From contig NZ_JAKIKS010000017.1 of the NCBI RefSeq assembly GCF_023284005.1, forward strand, positions 1 through 61,383: a DNA stretch of 61,383 nt, in the 5' to 3' direction. A model generated the notes under the pieces. That model worked only from the letters and a program-made list of their open reading frames with translations, did no database searches and was not told the DNA's origin. The position numbers were made by a program, and so were the translations under genes. The first letter of the stretch is position 1; each line of letters starts with the position of its first letter. Below, in pieces: positions 35,868 to 45,163 of the stretch. Source of the DNA: Shewanella surugensis. GTDB lineage: Bacteria > Pseudomonadota > Gammaproteobacteria > Enterobacterales > Shewanellaceae.

Positions 35868-36066
35868 AGGGGTGGCAAAAACATCTGGGTACAGCAAACC
35901 TCCACCCCAAAGTGCGGTTACTGTACTCAGGTCTTGCTGGAAAGTCTTAGGATTGGAACATCCCTGAATAAGACTTGCTGTCAGCACCATGGCGTTTGGC
36001 CAAGTATGTTGATGCTGACCCGATTTTATGGCGTAAAACATAAAATCGTTAGCTACTCCCCTGAAG
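35868..36066 (-). ncRNA. yybP-ykoY manganese riboswitch
   Basis: On the minus strand the leader reads GGGGAGTAGC (around 36053-36061), then an AT-rich stem (CGATTTTATG...CATAAAATCG), then GGTCAGCATCAACATAC, the signature of the yybP-ykoY class. A variable helix (AAGTCTTA...TAAGACTT) and the final TTTGGGGTGGAGG region complete it. GGGGTGG pairs with CCACCCC (35902-35908 with 35869-35875) right before the ribosome-binding site of the exporter, so Mn binding could free or hide that site. The class senses Mn2+ and usually turns genes on. The exact ends are approximate. Confidence 0.85.
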
Positions 36067-36260
36067 TAGGCCGATCAGTATAAGGGCAAATAAGTAAAGT
36101 GCAATCCTGAGTGAAAAATATAAGCCTAAAACAAGGTAATATTGCCTATGAATGCAGACTTAAGGTTGTTTAAGTGGTGTGTTTATGTATTTGTTTTGTG
36201 ATCTTATTGTTTTTTGTTAATCCTTATTTGTTTTGCTGCGGTTTGAAGTGGTAGCTTACT

Positions 36261-36272
36261 GTTGACGTCAAC
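36261..36272. promoter_or_regulatory. 12-bp palindrome upstream of permease gene
   Basis: GTTGACGTCAAC is perfectly symmetric and lies about 110 bases before the permease start. It does not match the TrpR or TyrR consensus as I know them. It is a candidate operator by symmetry only. Confidence 0.3.
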
Positions 36273-36383
36273 GTCTTACTTTATCGTAAGGGATCATGTT
36301 AAATTACATTGTCTTTGCGTTTTCTTTTTGGGTCGCGCTATCTTGATGTCATTACTATAAAATATAATAAACAGGACGAACTT

Positions 36384-37574
36384 GTGAATTTAAAAATATT
36401 AGGTTCAATCACGATAGTGGCGGGCACCGCTATCGGTGCGGGGATGTTGGCATTACCGTTAGCGACTGCTGCACTGGGGATGATCCCAGCAGTGTTATTA
36501 TTAGTCGTTATTTGGGGGATATCGATTTATACCTCATTACTGATGTTAGAAGTGAACTTACGTTCAGGTGTTGGGGATAATGTGCATGCGATTACGGGAA
36601 AATTATTAGGAAAAAAAGGGCAGTTCATTCAAGGTTTATCATTTTTAAGTTTACTCTTTGCTTTGACCGCGGCGTATTTGACTGGCGGCTCATCCTTACT
36701 GGTATTAAAAGCGCGTACGATGTTTGATGTGGTATTGGATAATCAATTGGCAGTGATTATTTTTACGGTGAGTTTAGGGTTATTTGCTGCGCTCGGCGTT
36801 GCTTGGGTCGATAAGGTCTCTCGGTTTCTTTTTTCGTTAATGGTTATTTTATTAGTGGTGATGGTCGGTGTCTTGCTGCCTGAGGTCAGTCCATCTCAAA
36901 TGGCGATGGAAGTCATCACACTCGATCCTCGTTCTTCACTTTGGATGGCAGCGATCCCCGTTGTTTTTACGTCTTTTGGTTTTCATGTCTGTATTGCGAC
37001 TTTAGTCCGCTATTTGGATGGCGATGCTGTTGCTTTACGTAAAGTGTTGCTGATTGGCTCGAGCCTCCCTTTAGTTTGTTATATTCTTTGGCTTGCAGTA
37101 ACGTTAGGTACCGTGGGCGGTGAAGCCATTTATGGTTTTAGAGGCTCATTACCCGCGCTGGTGAGTGCACTTCAAGAAATGGCTAATCAAGGATGGATCA
37201 GTAAGTTTATTGCCTTGTTTGCTGATTTAGCATTGGTGACCTCTTTTCTCGGTGTGACATTAAGTTTGTATGATTTTATTGCAGAGCTAACGCGTGCTGA
37301 TGATACGCTACTGTCTAAAGTTCGGACTTGGTTGATTACCTTTATTCCTCCTTTAGTCTGTGCACTCTATATTCCTGATGGCTTCGTGGCGGTACTGGGT
37401 TTTGCTGCCATTCCCTTAGTGTTTATGATTATTTTCTTACCTATTGTTATGGCCCTTAAGCAGAGAAAAGTGGCGATGGAAGGATATCAAGTCTCTGGTG
37501 GTAATGTAGCATTAACGCTAGTGGGGATTGCGGGGGTGATGATTGTTGCTGCTCAATTATGGGTCGCCTTATAA
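36384..37574 (+). CDS. Aromatic amino acid permease (HAAAP family)
   Basis: This proton-coupled transporter of the Mtr/TnaB/TyrP family has about 11 membrane segments. The start is GTG 36384, preceded by AGGA 7 bases before, giving 396 residues, the usual length; the longer frame from 36309 adds 25 polar residues. The N-terminal signature GSITIVAGTAIGAGMLALP is present, with later LVRYLDGDA and SLYDFIAELT as in TyrP/Mtr. It imports tryptophan or tyrosine; the sequence alone does not separate them. A strong bidirectional terminator follows. Confidence 0.85.
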   Translation: MNLKILGSITIVAGTAIGAGMLALPLATAALGMIPAVLLLVVIWGISIYTSLLMLEVNLRSGVGDNVHAITGKLLGKKGQFIQGLSFLSLLFALTAAYLTGGSSLLVLKARTMFDVVLDNQLAVIIFTVSLGLFAALGVAWVDKVSRFLFSLMVILLVVMVGVLLPEVSPSQMAMEVITLDPRSSLWMAAIPVVFTSFGFHVCIATLVRYLDGDAVALRKVLLIGSSLPLVCYILWLAVTLGTVGGEAIYGFRGSLPALVSALQEMANQGWISKFIALFADLALVTSFLGVTLSLYDFIAELTRADDTLLSKVRTWLITFIPPLVCALYIPDGFVAVLGFAAIPLVFMIIFLPIVMALKQRKVAMEGYQVSGGNVALTLVGIAGVMIVAAQLWVAL

Positions 37575-37596
37575 ACGCACACTAAAGTGAGTGATA

Positions 37597-37623
37597 AAAA
37601 GGCGGCCATTGGCCGCTTTTTTA
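37597..37623. terminator. Bidirectional terminator, permease/nuoN
   Basis: GCGGCC-ATT-GGCCGC is flanked by A- and T-runs and lies between the convergent permease gene and the nuo operon, so it ends both transcripts. Confidence 0.9.
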
Positions 37624-37635
37624 TTGTTCTATCAT

Positions 37636-39090
37636 TCAATATATTATTCCCATTGCATAGGCTATAAAGGGTTGTGCCCAAATGCCTAAAGCAATGACAG
37701 TCAATGTCGCAAAAATAATGAAGATATGATTGCTCCAATAAAGTAAGCCGTTAAGGGGAGGAATTGTGTGAGGTTTTACTTGGAGAGAGAGGGTTTCATC
37801 GGGTTGTTGATACAGGACGAGTATGAGTCTTAAATAGTAATACAATGCCACAGCACTACTGAGAATAATGATAATAGCAAAGGCATATTCAGCATTATTT
37901 AATGTGATTTGTAGCACTAAAAATTTTGAAAAGAAGCCACTTAAGGGAGGGATCCCCGCTAAAGATAAGATAACAAAGGTCATGCAAATGCCAATAATGG
38001 GCTGACGGCGGCCGATCCCCCTGAGTCCTTCAAGGGTGATGGTTTGCTGATCACTTTCTAAACTGTTCAATATGCTCATAGCTGCAAACGTCATTAAGGT
38101 ATAACTTACGCCATAATAAATGATGACAGTGAAGCTGGTGGGTTGATAAAGGGCTAATGGAATGAGCATAATGCCTAAATGACTGACCGATGAATAGGCG
38201 AGTAATCGCTTAATGTTGGTTTGTTTGAGTGCTAATAAGGCCCCTGCTATCATACTAATAATGGCAATCGTTGCGATAACGGGTTCAATATATTGCCAGA
38301 GTGCCTCACCCAGCCAATGGGGCAAAAGCAAAGCCCAAGCTAAAATGGCGAGTTTGGCTATGGTGCCGATAAAGCTCACGATAGGCAGAGGCGCCCCTTC
38401 ATAGAAATCCGCCAGCCAATTATGGAAAGGGGCGAGTGCGAGCTCAAATCCGACTCCAATGATGATAAACATTAAGCCAATGAAGGTAATAATGTTGTTG
38501 CCCGAATGGGTGCTGAGCCCTTTAGATATTTCGGAAAACAATAAGGTACCAGAGCCTAAATAGGTGAGTGCGATCCCCATGATTAAAAATGCTGAGGCAA
38601 CGCCTGCGATGATCATGAGTTTGCTGGCCGCTTCTATTGCCCCGTATCGACTGGGAGACCAGATACATAAACAGAAACTGGCAATAGTCACTAACTCAAT
38701 GCCTAATAAAAAGGCGATAATATTGTTGCTGGGGATAAGACTCATACCCAGTACAGCAAAGATCAGTAGACTGTAAAATATTTCATCGAGCTGGTTAAAA
38801 AGAGACGCGGCGTTAACCGACATCCACAATGTGATGAGTCCGATGACACAGAAGAAAATAATGCAAGATTGGGTAAATCGATTAATGAGTATGAAATTTT
38901 CAATGACCTGGTGACTGTCGAGTTGTTGAAAAGACAAGAGTATTGTTAGTATGAATACTAAGGCCGTGAAAAATAATGGTGTTTTATGGGAACCGGGCAG
39001 CAAACCTGTTAATAAAACCAGTAACCCGCCTAATCCTAAGGAGATATAAGGGGATAAGTATATTAAATCAGATAATTGCATGCTTATCAC
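37636..39090 (-). CDS. nuoN: NADH-quinone oxidoreductase subunit N
   Basis: This is an antiporter-like membrane subunit of complex I, 484 residues with about 14 hydrophobic segments. The signature LLAYSSVSHLGIMLIPLALY lies mid-chain, with a Lys in the TM7 region and SLAGIPPLSGFFSKF near the C-terminal third. AGGAGT precedes the ATG. It is the last gene of the nuo operon. A 138-base gap separates it from nuoM. Confidence 0.94.
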   Translation of the reverse strand: MISMQLSDLIYLSPYISLGLGGLLVLLTGLLPGSHKTPLFFTALVFILTILLSFQQLDSHQVIENFILINRFTQSCIIFFCVIGLITLWMSVNAASLFNQLDEIFYSLLIFAVLGMSLIPSNNIIAFLLGIELVTIASFCLCIWSPSRYGAIEAASKLMIIAGVASAFLIMGIALTYLGSGTLLFSEISKGLSTHSGNNIITFIGLMFIIIGVGFELALAPFHNWLADFYEGAPLPIVSFIGTIAKLAILAWALLLPHWLGEALWQYIEPVIATIAIISMIAGALLALKQTNIKRLLAYSSVSHLGIMLIPLALYQPTSFTVIIYYGVSYTLMTFAAMSILNSLESDQQTITLEGLRGIGRRQPIIGICMTFVILSLAGIPPLSGFFSKFLVLQITLNNAEYAFAIIIILSSAVALYYYLRLILVLYQQPDETLSLQVKPHTIPPLNGLLYWSNHIFIIFATLTVIALGIWAQPFIAYAMGIIY

Positions 39091-39228
39091 TCCTTGTGGG
39101 AAATACAGGTTGAGGGTATTTAAGGCGAGTTATTGGCTTCAATATGACGTGCATAGTTGAAATGTCTGTCACCGCCAATATTAAGCGCATAGCGAAGCGG
39201 ATCATTAATAAAATAGTTAAGTGCATAC
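39091..39228 (-). other. Unusual gap inside nuo operon
   Basis: In an otherwise compact operon, 138 bases separate nuoM and nuoN. On the minus strand one frame is open for about 38 codons without an ATG and reads KYALNYFINDPLRYALNIGG and then a TAA, with protein-like composition. Another frame has ATG and runs into nuoN. No hairpin is obvious. I do not recognise either. Confidence 0.3.
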
Positions 39229-40722
39229 TTAGTGGCCTCTTAATGCGTTGACGTTATATTCAATAATATGGGTCACGGCGTTATGAAGCGGCTGCAAGAA
39301 AGTATCAGGTGATATACCCAGCCATAAAATAGCGATGACGAGTAATGAAAGTAATGTCATTTCACGCCAATGTAAGTCGCTTAGGTGAGTGTGTGTTTTA
39401 TTGTCTGGCTCAATGGAAGAGGTGATGATTGGGCCTAACATGGCGCGTTCATAGCAACGTAAAAAATAAGCGATACCGATGACAATGCTGATTGCAGCAA
39501 AGGCTGCCCATAATGGTGAAGTTTGATAGCTTCCAACTAAAATCAATATTTCACTGGCAAAGTTACCTAGACCAGGTAAACCAGCACTGGCAATAAAAAA
39601 GAATAATAACATCGCCCCTAATTTAGGCATGGGCTTGAATAATCCCCCCATTTCATCGAGTTCACCATCAAATCCTCTCGCGGCTAACATGGCAATAATG
39701 GCAAAAATACCCGTAATTGACAGTGCATGAGCAACCAGTTGTAGCATGGAGCCATTAATCGCTTGTAGTTGCATCGCAAAAATCGCCATGATGGCCAAAT
39801 TCATATGGCTGATACTGGAATAAGCTGCGACTGAGCGGAGATTATTTTGCTGATACGCGATGAGCCCAGTATAGATAGCACCCGTTGCTGCAAGCCCCAT
39901 AATAGTGTTAGATAAAGTGGTAAGGCTTAAGGGGGACACAAAGGTGCAAATGCGCAAAATACCATAAACGCCAGCATTGGCCATGGCGCCTGAGAGCAAA
40001 ATGGTGACTGCCGGATGAGCTTCTTTATAGGTGTCTGGAGCCCAAAGGTGGAGAGGGAATAGGGGGACTTTTACCGCAAAACCAATGAATAGTGCCAGAA
40101 AAATCCACAAACTATTATCCGATAAGGGGGCGGCTAGTAGATGGGTAAAGGCAAAGCTATACACGCCAGTGTCACGTCCGACTTGAATGTATAAACAAAT
40201 GATCCCGATTAACATGAATAAAGAGGCGGTGATGGTGTAGAGCAAGAAACGGGTAGCAGCATGATGACTCTGTTGGCTCCCCCATTGGGTTAACATAAAA
40301 TATAAAGGGATCAGCATTACCTCCCAAAATACATAAAATAAAATCATATCTCGAGCAAGAAATACCCCTAATAGTCCGCTTAAGGTCATTAATAATAAGG
40401 GACCAAAAATATCCCAACGATGAATGCTTTGCCATGCAACCAATACTGACATCATTGCAATAAAGGTTGATACTAAGATCATGACAAGGCTAAATCCATC
40501 GAGTGCCAGTTGATAGGTTATTCCTAAGCTTTGTATCCAGGGGCGAGAAACGGTAACCGTTGAAATGATATCACTAAGTGAAAAGGCAATACCTAATATG
40601 AAGAAAAATGTTAGCGTACAAATGCTGAGGCTCGCTATTCTAGCAATGCCGTTTTTTTGATGAGCAAAGATTGCAATGACAATCGCAGCAATGAAGGGGG
40701 TAAATATTATAGTATTCAACAT
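39229..40722 (-). CDS. nuoM: NADH-quinone oxidoreductase subunit M
   Basis: This is a proton-pumping antiporter-like subunit of complex I, 497 residues. Typical motifs are FYVFWEVMLIPLYFMLTQWG (with the TM5 Glu), KVPLFPLHLWAPDTYKEAH (TM Lys and amphipathic region) and AYSSISHMNLAIMAIFA. It sits 14 bases after nuoL. Confidence 0.95.
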   Translation of the reverse strand: MLNTIIFTPFIAAIVIAIFAHQKNGIARIASLSICTLTFFFILGIAFSLSDIISTVTVSRPWIQSLGITYQLALDGFSLVMILVSTFIAMMSVLVAWQSIHRWDIFGPLLLMTLSGLLGVFLARDMILFYVFWEVMLIPLYFMLTQWGSQQSHHAATRFLLYTITASLFMLIGIICLYIQVGRDTGVYSFAFTHLLAAPLSDNSLWIFLALFIGFAVKVPLFPLHLWAPDTYKEAHPAVTILLSGAMANAGVYGILRICTFVSPLSLTTLSNTIMGLAATGAIYTGLIAYQQNNLRSVAAYSSISHMNLAIMAIFAMQLQAINGSMLQLVAHALSITGIFAIIAMLAARGFDGELDEMGGLFKPMPKLGAMLLFFFIASAGLPGLGNFASEILILVGSYQTSPLWAAFAAISIVIGIAYFLRCYERAMLGPIITSSIEPDNKTHTHLSDLHWREMTLLSLLVIAILWLGISPDTFLQPLHNAVTHIIEYNVNALRGH

Positions 40723-40736
40723 TTTAGCACTCTACT

Positions 40737-42641
40737 TTATGCATGTATAGGGTAAATGGTCATTAAGATATAGGCCAACAACCCAATGGCACCAAAGCAA
40801 ATAAAATATAAATAACGAGTAATCAATCCCGCTTGAGAGCGGCTCAAGCTGCGATGTCCAGTGATAAGCATGCCTGTTATTGATGATTCAATGACGTGGA
40901 AAAAAACAACTTTTTCAATAAAAACGCGACACAAAGAACAAAGGTAGTAATAAGGTGTCACAATCCATTTCATGGATAACGCATCGATATACCAAGCTTG
41001 ATTCAAAAATGCGACATTTCCCAGACCTTGTTGATGTTTGAGCTCTTTGGGCGTTAAGTAGCAGGCAAGGCCAATGCCGATAAGACTGGCAGCAATACCG
41101 AGCAGGTTAATGGTAACGTCAATGGCACCGTGAGGAAGATGAGGAAGGCCGAGATCGCTTGCTAACCAAGGAATGAGAAGCTCAGGTCCCCAACTCCAAG
41201 GGGTTTGAATAAACCCAATGGTTATGCTTAAAAAAGCTAAAATAGTTAAGGGTAATTTCATGCCAATACTCATGGCGTAAGGATGTATTTCACTACGAGG
41301 AGTGCCTGAAAAAATCATGAGATACATGCGCATTGAATAAAGGCCCGTCATCAACGCGCCTAGGAGTGCAAGCGCTGTTAAGTAAAAGCCGAAGTCTTGT
41401 GTATAGGTCGCAGCAATGATGGGGTCCTTACTGTAATAGCTTGCAGTTACAAAGGGTAAGGCGGCGAGTGTCAATGATCCAATTAGATAGATATAACGCA
41501 GAAAAGGCATTTTTTGGCCTAAACCGCCCATTTTTCGAATATCATGTTCTTCATTATAAGCTTTAATGATCACGCCACTGCTCATAAAGAGTAGGGCTTT
41601 GAAACAAGCGTGAACAATCAGATGAAATAAGGCAAATCCGTAAGCGCCTACGCCGACGGCGGCGAACATGTAGCCGATTTGACTAATGGTTGAATAAGCC
41701 AGTATTTTTTTTAAATCGTTTTGCGACAGTGCTGCTGATGCGGCGAAAAAAGCCGTGAGGCAACCAATAAAGGCAATAATGAGTTGTAAATCGGGTAGCT
41801 GATCAAATAAGGGGTGAAAACGTATCAGTAGGTAAACCCCTGCAGTGACCATCGTTGCAGCATGGATGAGAGCCGATACGGTACTTGGACCTGTCATGGC
41901 ATCGGGTAGCCACACATGTAAGGGAAATTGAGCGGATTTAGCGATGGCGGCAATGATGAGCAAACCACCAATGAGTGTTAGGCTTATGGGGTTAATTTGC
42001 TGTGCATCAATCAGCGTGGCAATTTGGGGTAATTCAATGGAGTGAAAGTTAGCAAAAATGACCATAATGGCAATCGCTAGGGCCGTATCTCCTATGCGTG
42101 TCACCACAAAGGCTTTTCTACCACAATAGGCATAATGAGACTTTTGGTAATAGAAAGCAACAAGTGCATAGGAGCACAATCCCATGACTTCCCAGCCGAG
42201 ATAAAGCAAGATGAGATCGTGGGCCATGACAAAACTTAACATACCGAAAATGAAGAGATTGAGATAAAAAAAGTAGCGTCTTTCGCCTTGTTCGTCTTTC
42301 ATGAAATTGATTGAAAATAGATGGATTAAAAACCCCACACTACTGGCGACAGTCATCATTATAAGACTGATTTTATCGACGGTTAATGATAAATCGACTT
42401 TCCAATCACCAATCGACATCCAAGAAAAAAGCGCTTGATGATATAAAATGGCATTAGGGACCGTGGTGTTAGCTTGCCCTAATAATTCAACCCAAAGGCT
42501 GAGGACTAAAGTTGCAGAAATTAGCACCATTAAAGCGGCCATTCGGGCACAGATTTGCGCCGAGATTAGACTGCCAAAGAGTATAATAAAGCCTGCACCA
42601 ATGAGTGGCGCTCCTGGGATTAACCAGATCAGACTATTCAT
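40737..42641 (-). CDS. nuoL: NADH-quinone oxidoreductase subunit L
   Basis: This is the largest antiporter-like subunit, 634 residues. WEVMGLCSYALVAFYYQKSH, KSAQFPLHVWLPDAMTGPST and LAYSTISQIGYMFAAVGVGA are the standard motifs. The C-terminus extends into the lateral helix and final TM segment (YLYFICFGAIGLLAYIL). The length is close to the E. coli protein (613), so no truncation. Confidence 0.96.
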   Translation of the reverse strand: MNSLIWLIPGAPLIGAGFIILFGSLISAQICARMAALMVLISATLVLSLWVELLGQANTTVPNAILYHQALFSWMSIGDWKVDLSLTVDKISLIMMTVASSVGFLIHLFSINFMKDEQGERRYFFYLNLFIFGMLSFVMAHDLILLYLGWEVMGLCSYALVAFYYQKSHYAYCGRKAFVVTRIGDTALAIAIMVIFANFHSIELPQIATLIDAQQINPISLTLIGGLLIIAAIAKSAQFPLHVWLPDAMTGPSTVSALIHAATMVTAGVYLLIRFHPLFDQLPDLQLIIAFIGCLTAFFAASAALSQNDLKKILAYSTISQIGYMFAAVGVGAYGFALFHLIVHACFKALLFMSSGVIIKAYNEEHDIRKMGGLGQKMPFLRYIYLIGSLTLAALPFVTASYYSKDPIIAATYTQDFGFYLTALALLGALMTGLYSMRMYLMIFSGTPRSEIHPYAMSIGMKLPLTILAFLSITIGFIQTPWSWGPELLIPWLASDLGLPHLPHGAIDVTINLLGIAASLIGIGLACYLTPKELKHQQGLGNVAFLNQAWYIDALSMKWIVTPYYYLCSLCRVFIEKVVFFHVIESSITGMLITGHRSLSRSQAGLITRYLYFICFGAIGLLAYILMTIYPIHA

Positions 42642-42667
42642 ATCTATGCCCTTGATAATTTATGAGA

Positions 42668-42967
42668 TTAATCATGCAATTGTTTTAATTCATCAATGTT
42701 GCTAATTTTTAATGTTCGGTAACAGTGCATGACTATGAGTAAAGAGACGGTTAATTCGACACCTGCGATGATCATAATAAAGAGTGTTAATACTTGTCCA
42801 AACGGGTCTTGCCAATGTTGGGCACCAATGACGGCGGTCAATGCCGCGCCGTTAAACATAATTTCCATTCCCATTAAAATAAAAAGAAATTCTTTTCTGA
42901 CTAGCACAACGGTTAAACCAATAAAAAACAAAAAAAGAGATAGACTGACGCAAATGGAAAGATTCAT
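42668..42967 (-). CDS. nuoK: NADH-quinone oxidoreductase subunit K
   Basis: This is a 99-residue three-helix membrane subunit (usual 100). VLVRKEFLFILMGMEIMFNG has the conserved Glu in TM2, and a second Glu lies in TM3 (IMIIAGVELTVSL). It overlaps nuoJ by 4 bases. Confidence 0.94.
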   Translation of the reverse strand: MNLSICVSLSLFLFFIGLTVVLVRKEFLFILMGMEIMFNGAALTAVIGAQHWQDPFGQVLTLFIMIIAGVELTVSLLIVMHCYRTLKISNIDELKQLHD

Positions 42968-43506
42968 TTATTTTTACCTAGTGTCGGTTTGGATTTTGGT
43001 GGCATGAAAGGTTTAGCTAGGTACATCACGGCAATGAGGGCGACGAGTAATAAACTGGATACCACTTCTACGGCAATTTTATAATGGCCAAAAAGCGCGA
43101 TACCTAATGCTTTAGGATCTAATACAGTGATGGGGATCGCTTGTGTATTAAGTTGACTCGCAAGTAGTAAATATGTGGTTTCAATTACTAAGGCGAGTAA
43201 CAGTATTAAAGGTAAGGTGAGATCGGGGCGCTGTATTTGAGAGTTTGGGTTCTGAGGATTGATCATGATGAAAAAAACATAGAGGATCATGATAGCGCCA
43301 ATATATAAAATAACTTGCAAAACAGCCAGTAATGGTGAACCCAGTAGATAAAAATCGATGGCGAGTGCTAACAGGGAGATAATCAGATATACGGCACCAT
43401 GCATCGCTTGTTTGACAAAAATAAGTGCGATGGATGCGCCTAAAACAATACCACTACTGAGATAAAAAATAATATTCCAGATGATGATTTCCATATTCAT
43501 ATCCAT
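42964..43506 (-). CDS. nuoJ: NADH-quinone oxidoreductase subunit J
   Basis: This is a 180-residue membrane subunit with five hydrophobic segments. MHGAVYLIISLLALAIDFYL and YIGAIMILYVFFIMI match the family TM2-TM3. The start could be the Met at 43506 or, less well supported, that at 43494. Its stop overlaps the nuoK start, giving translational coupling. Confidence 0.93.
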   Translation of the reverse strand: MDMNMEIIIWNIIFYLSSGIVLGASIALIFVKQAMHGAVYLIISLLALAIDFYLLGSPLLAVLQVILYIGAIMILYVFFIMINPQNPNSQIQRPDLTLPLILLLALVIETTYLLLASQLNTQAIPITVLDPKALGIALFGHYKIAVEVVSSLLLVALIAVMYLAKPFMPPKSKPTLGKNK

Positions 43507-43604
43507 TATGTTGTTTGTATTAATCTTGAAATATGGGTCTACATTTCTTTGACGCTGTTTGTATTAGGTCTATGGTCTTAAATTCGGATTGTCATTGATG
43601 ACTG

Positions 43605-44132
43605 CTAAGGTAAATTAGTATAAACATCAACAGGTTTTTGTTCATCAGGGTTATCGCCTATGGCTTTACCTTTTATGGGAACACCAGCATGATGATAAAA
43701 ACTGTAGTCAGGATGTTTACCCGTTCCATCGATGAGTAAATCTTCTTTGTGGTACAGTAATTTTTCTCTATTGGTGCTACAAAACTCATAATCTTGGGTG
43801 AGTTGAATGGCTAATGTCGGGCATGCTTCTTCGCACAGGCCACAGAGAATACAGCGACTAAAGTTAATATCGAATTTTGCTGGATATCGACGTTCATTTT
43901 CATCTTCAGTACCTTGTATATCGATGCAATCTACAGGGCAAACAGATGAACATAAATAGCAAGATACACATCTTTCCTGACCGTCAGGATCTTTGGTGAG
44001 CACGATCCGGCCTCGAAAACGTTCACTGCGTGCTTTTCTTTGTTCAGGGTATTGAATGGTGTCTCTAGGACGAAATGCATGTTTTAAAGTGACGATAAAT
44101 CCACCAAAGATTTCTTGAATTAATTTATACAT
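43605..44132 (-). CDS. nuoI: NADH-quinone oxidoreductase subunit I
   Basis: This is a peripheral-arm iron-sulfur subunit, 175 residues. Two 4Fe-4S motifs are visible: [15 protein letters not shown] and [12 protein letters not shown], holding clusters N6a and N6b. The N-terminal hydrophobic helix anchors it to the membrane arm next to NuoH. It follows nuoH after 43 bases. Confidence 0.96.
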   Translation of the reverse strand: MYKLIQEIFGGFIVTLKHAFRPRDTIQYPEQRKARSERFRGRIVLTKDPDGQERCVSCYLCSSVCPVDCIDIQGTEDENERRYPAKFDINFSRCILCGLCEEACPTLAIQLTQDYEFCSTNREKLLYHKEDLLIDGTGKHPDYSFYHHAGVPIKGKAIGDNPDEQKPVDVYTNLP

Positions 44133-44175
44133 GATCCCCTCTTTTGGTCTTTATCAAGATAGGCCGTTATCAAGG

Positions 44176-45159
44176 TCATAACCAAAAGCTACAAATTAAT
44201 GCTGTGGCAATGACATTGAGCAAGCTTAAAGGCAGCAGATATTTCCAACCAAAGTTCATCAATTGATCATAGCGGGTTCGTGGCACACTTGCCCGCATCC
44301 ACACAAAAAAGAATAAAATACAGGCGACTTTTAGTAATAACCATACTGCCCCAAGCCAAGGCCAATCTTCAACAAATGGGCCATGCCAACCTCCGAGAAA
44401 CAATACTGTCGTGAGTGCGCTAATTAAAATAATTCCGAGATATTCACCCAAAAAGAACATGGCAAAGGCCATACCACCATATTCGGTATTGTAGCCTGCA
44501 GCGAGTTCATTTTCGGCTTCAGGCATGTCGAATGGGAGTCGATGCGTCTCGGCGATCCCGGCTAAAAAAAAGATTACAAAACCGATGGGTTGCAAAAAAA
44601 TGTAAGGAATAGTTTGTGCTTTAATGATGTCATCGATGCTAAAGGATCCCGCTAAAATGACGACTCCTAATAACGACAGCCCCATGGCCAATTCATAACT
44701 AATCAGCTGGGCAATGGTGCGTATAGAGCCGAGTTGGGAGTATTGACTGTGGGATGCCCAACCACCAAGAAAGACACCATAAATATGTAATGAGCTTAAG
44801 GCTAATATCAGCAATAAACCGATATTTAAACCTGAAGCCCATGATATTCCAGGGGCTAATGGAATAACGGTAAAACTCACTAACACAGCGAAAACGACTA
44901 GACGAGGTGCTAGCATGTAGAGCCATCTATCGGCAAAGTGGGGAGTAAAAAATTCTTTAGTCAGTAATTTTAATGCATCGGCGATGGGTTGTAATAACCC
45001 GAAAGGACCGACGCGATTAGGCCCATAACGATCTTGAAATAAGGCAAGTCCTCGTCGCTCTAAAAAGACCATATAACCGGCGGCTAAGACTAAGACGATA
45101 CAGGTAATAAACATACCTATGATTGCCACAATCCAGTAAATAAAGAATTCAGTATTCAT
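44176..45159 (-). CDS. nuoH: NADH-quinone oxidoreductase subunit H
   Basis: This is a membrane subunit at the quinone cavity, 327 residues with eight hydrophobic segments. ERRGLALFQDRYGPNRVGPF and AETHRLPFDMPEAENELAAG carry the conserved charged loops. The C-terminal RASVPRTRYDQLMNFGWK is typical. Confidence 0.96.
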   Translation of the reverse strand: MNTEFFIYWIVAIIGMFITCIVLVLAAGYMVFLERRGLALFQDRYGPNRVGPFGLLQPIADALKLLTKEFFTPHFADRWLYMLAPRLVVFAVLVSFTVIPLAPGISWASGLNIGLLLILALSSLHIYGVFLGGWASHSQYSQLGSIRTIAQLISYELAMGLSLLGVVILAGSFSIDDIIKAQTIPYIFLQPIGFVIFFLAGIAETHRLPFDMPEAENELAAGYNTEYGGMAFAMFFLGEYLGIILISALTTVLFLGGWHGPFVEDWPWLGAVWLLLKVACILFFFVWMRASVPRTRYDQLMNFGWKYLLPLSLLNVIATALICSFWL

Positions 45160-45163
45160 TGGC

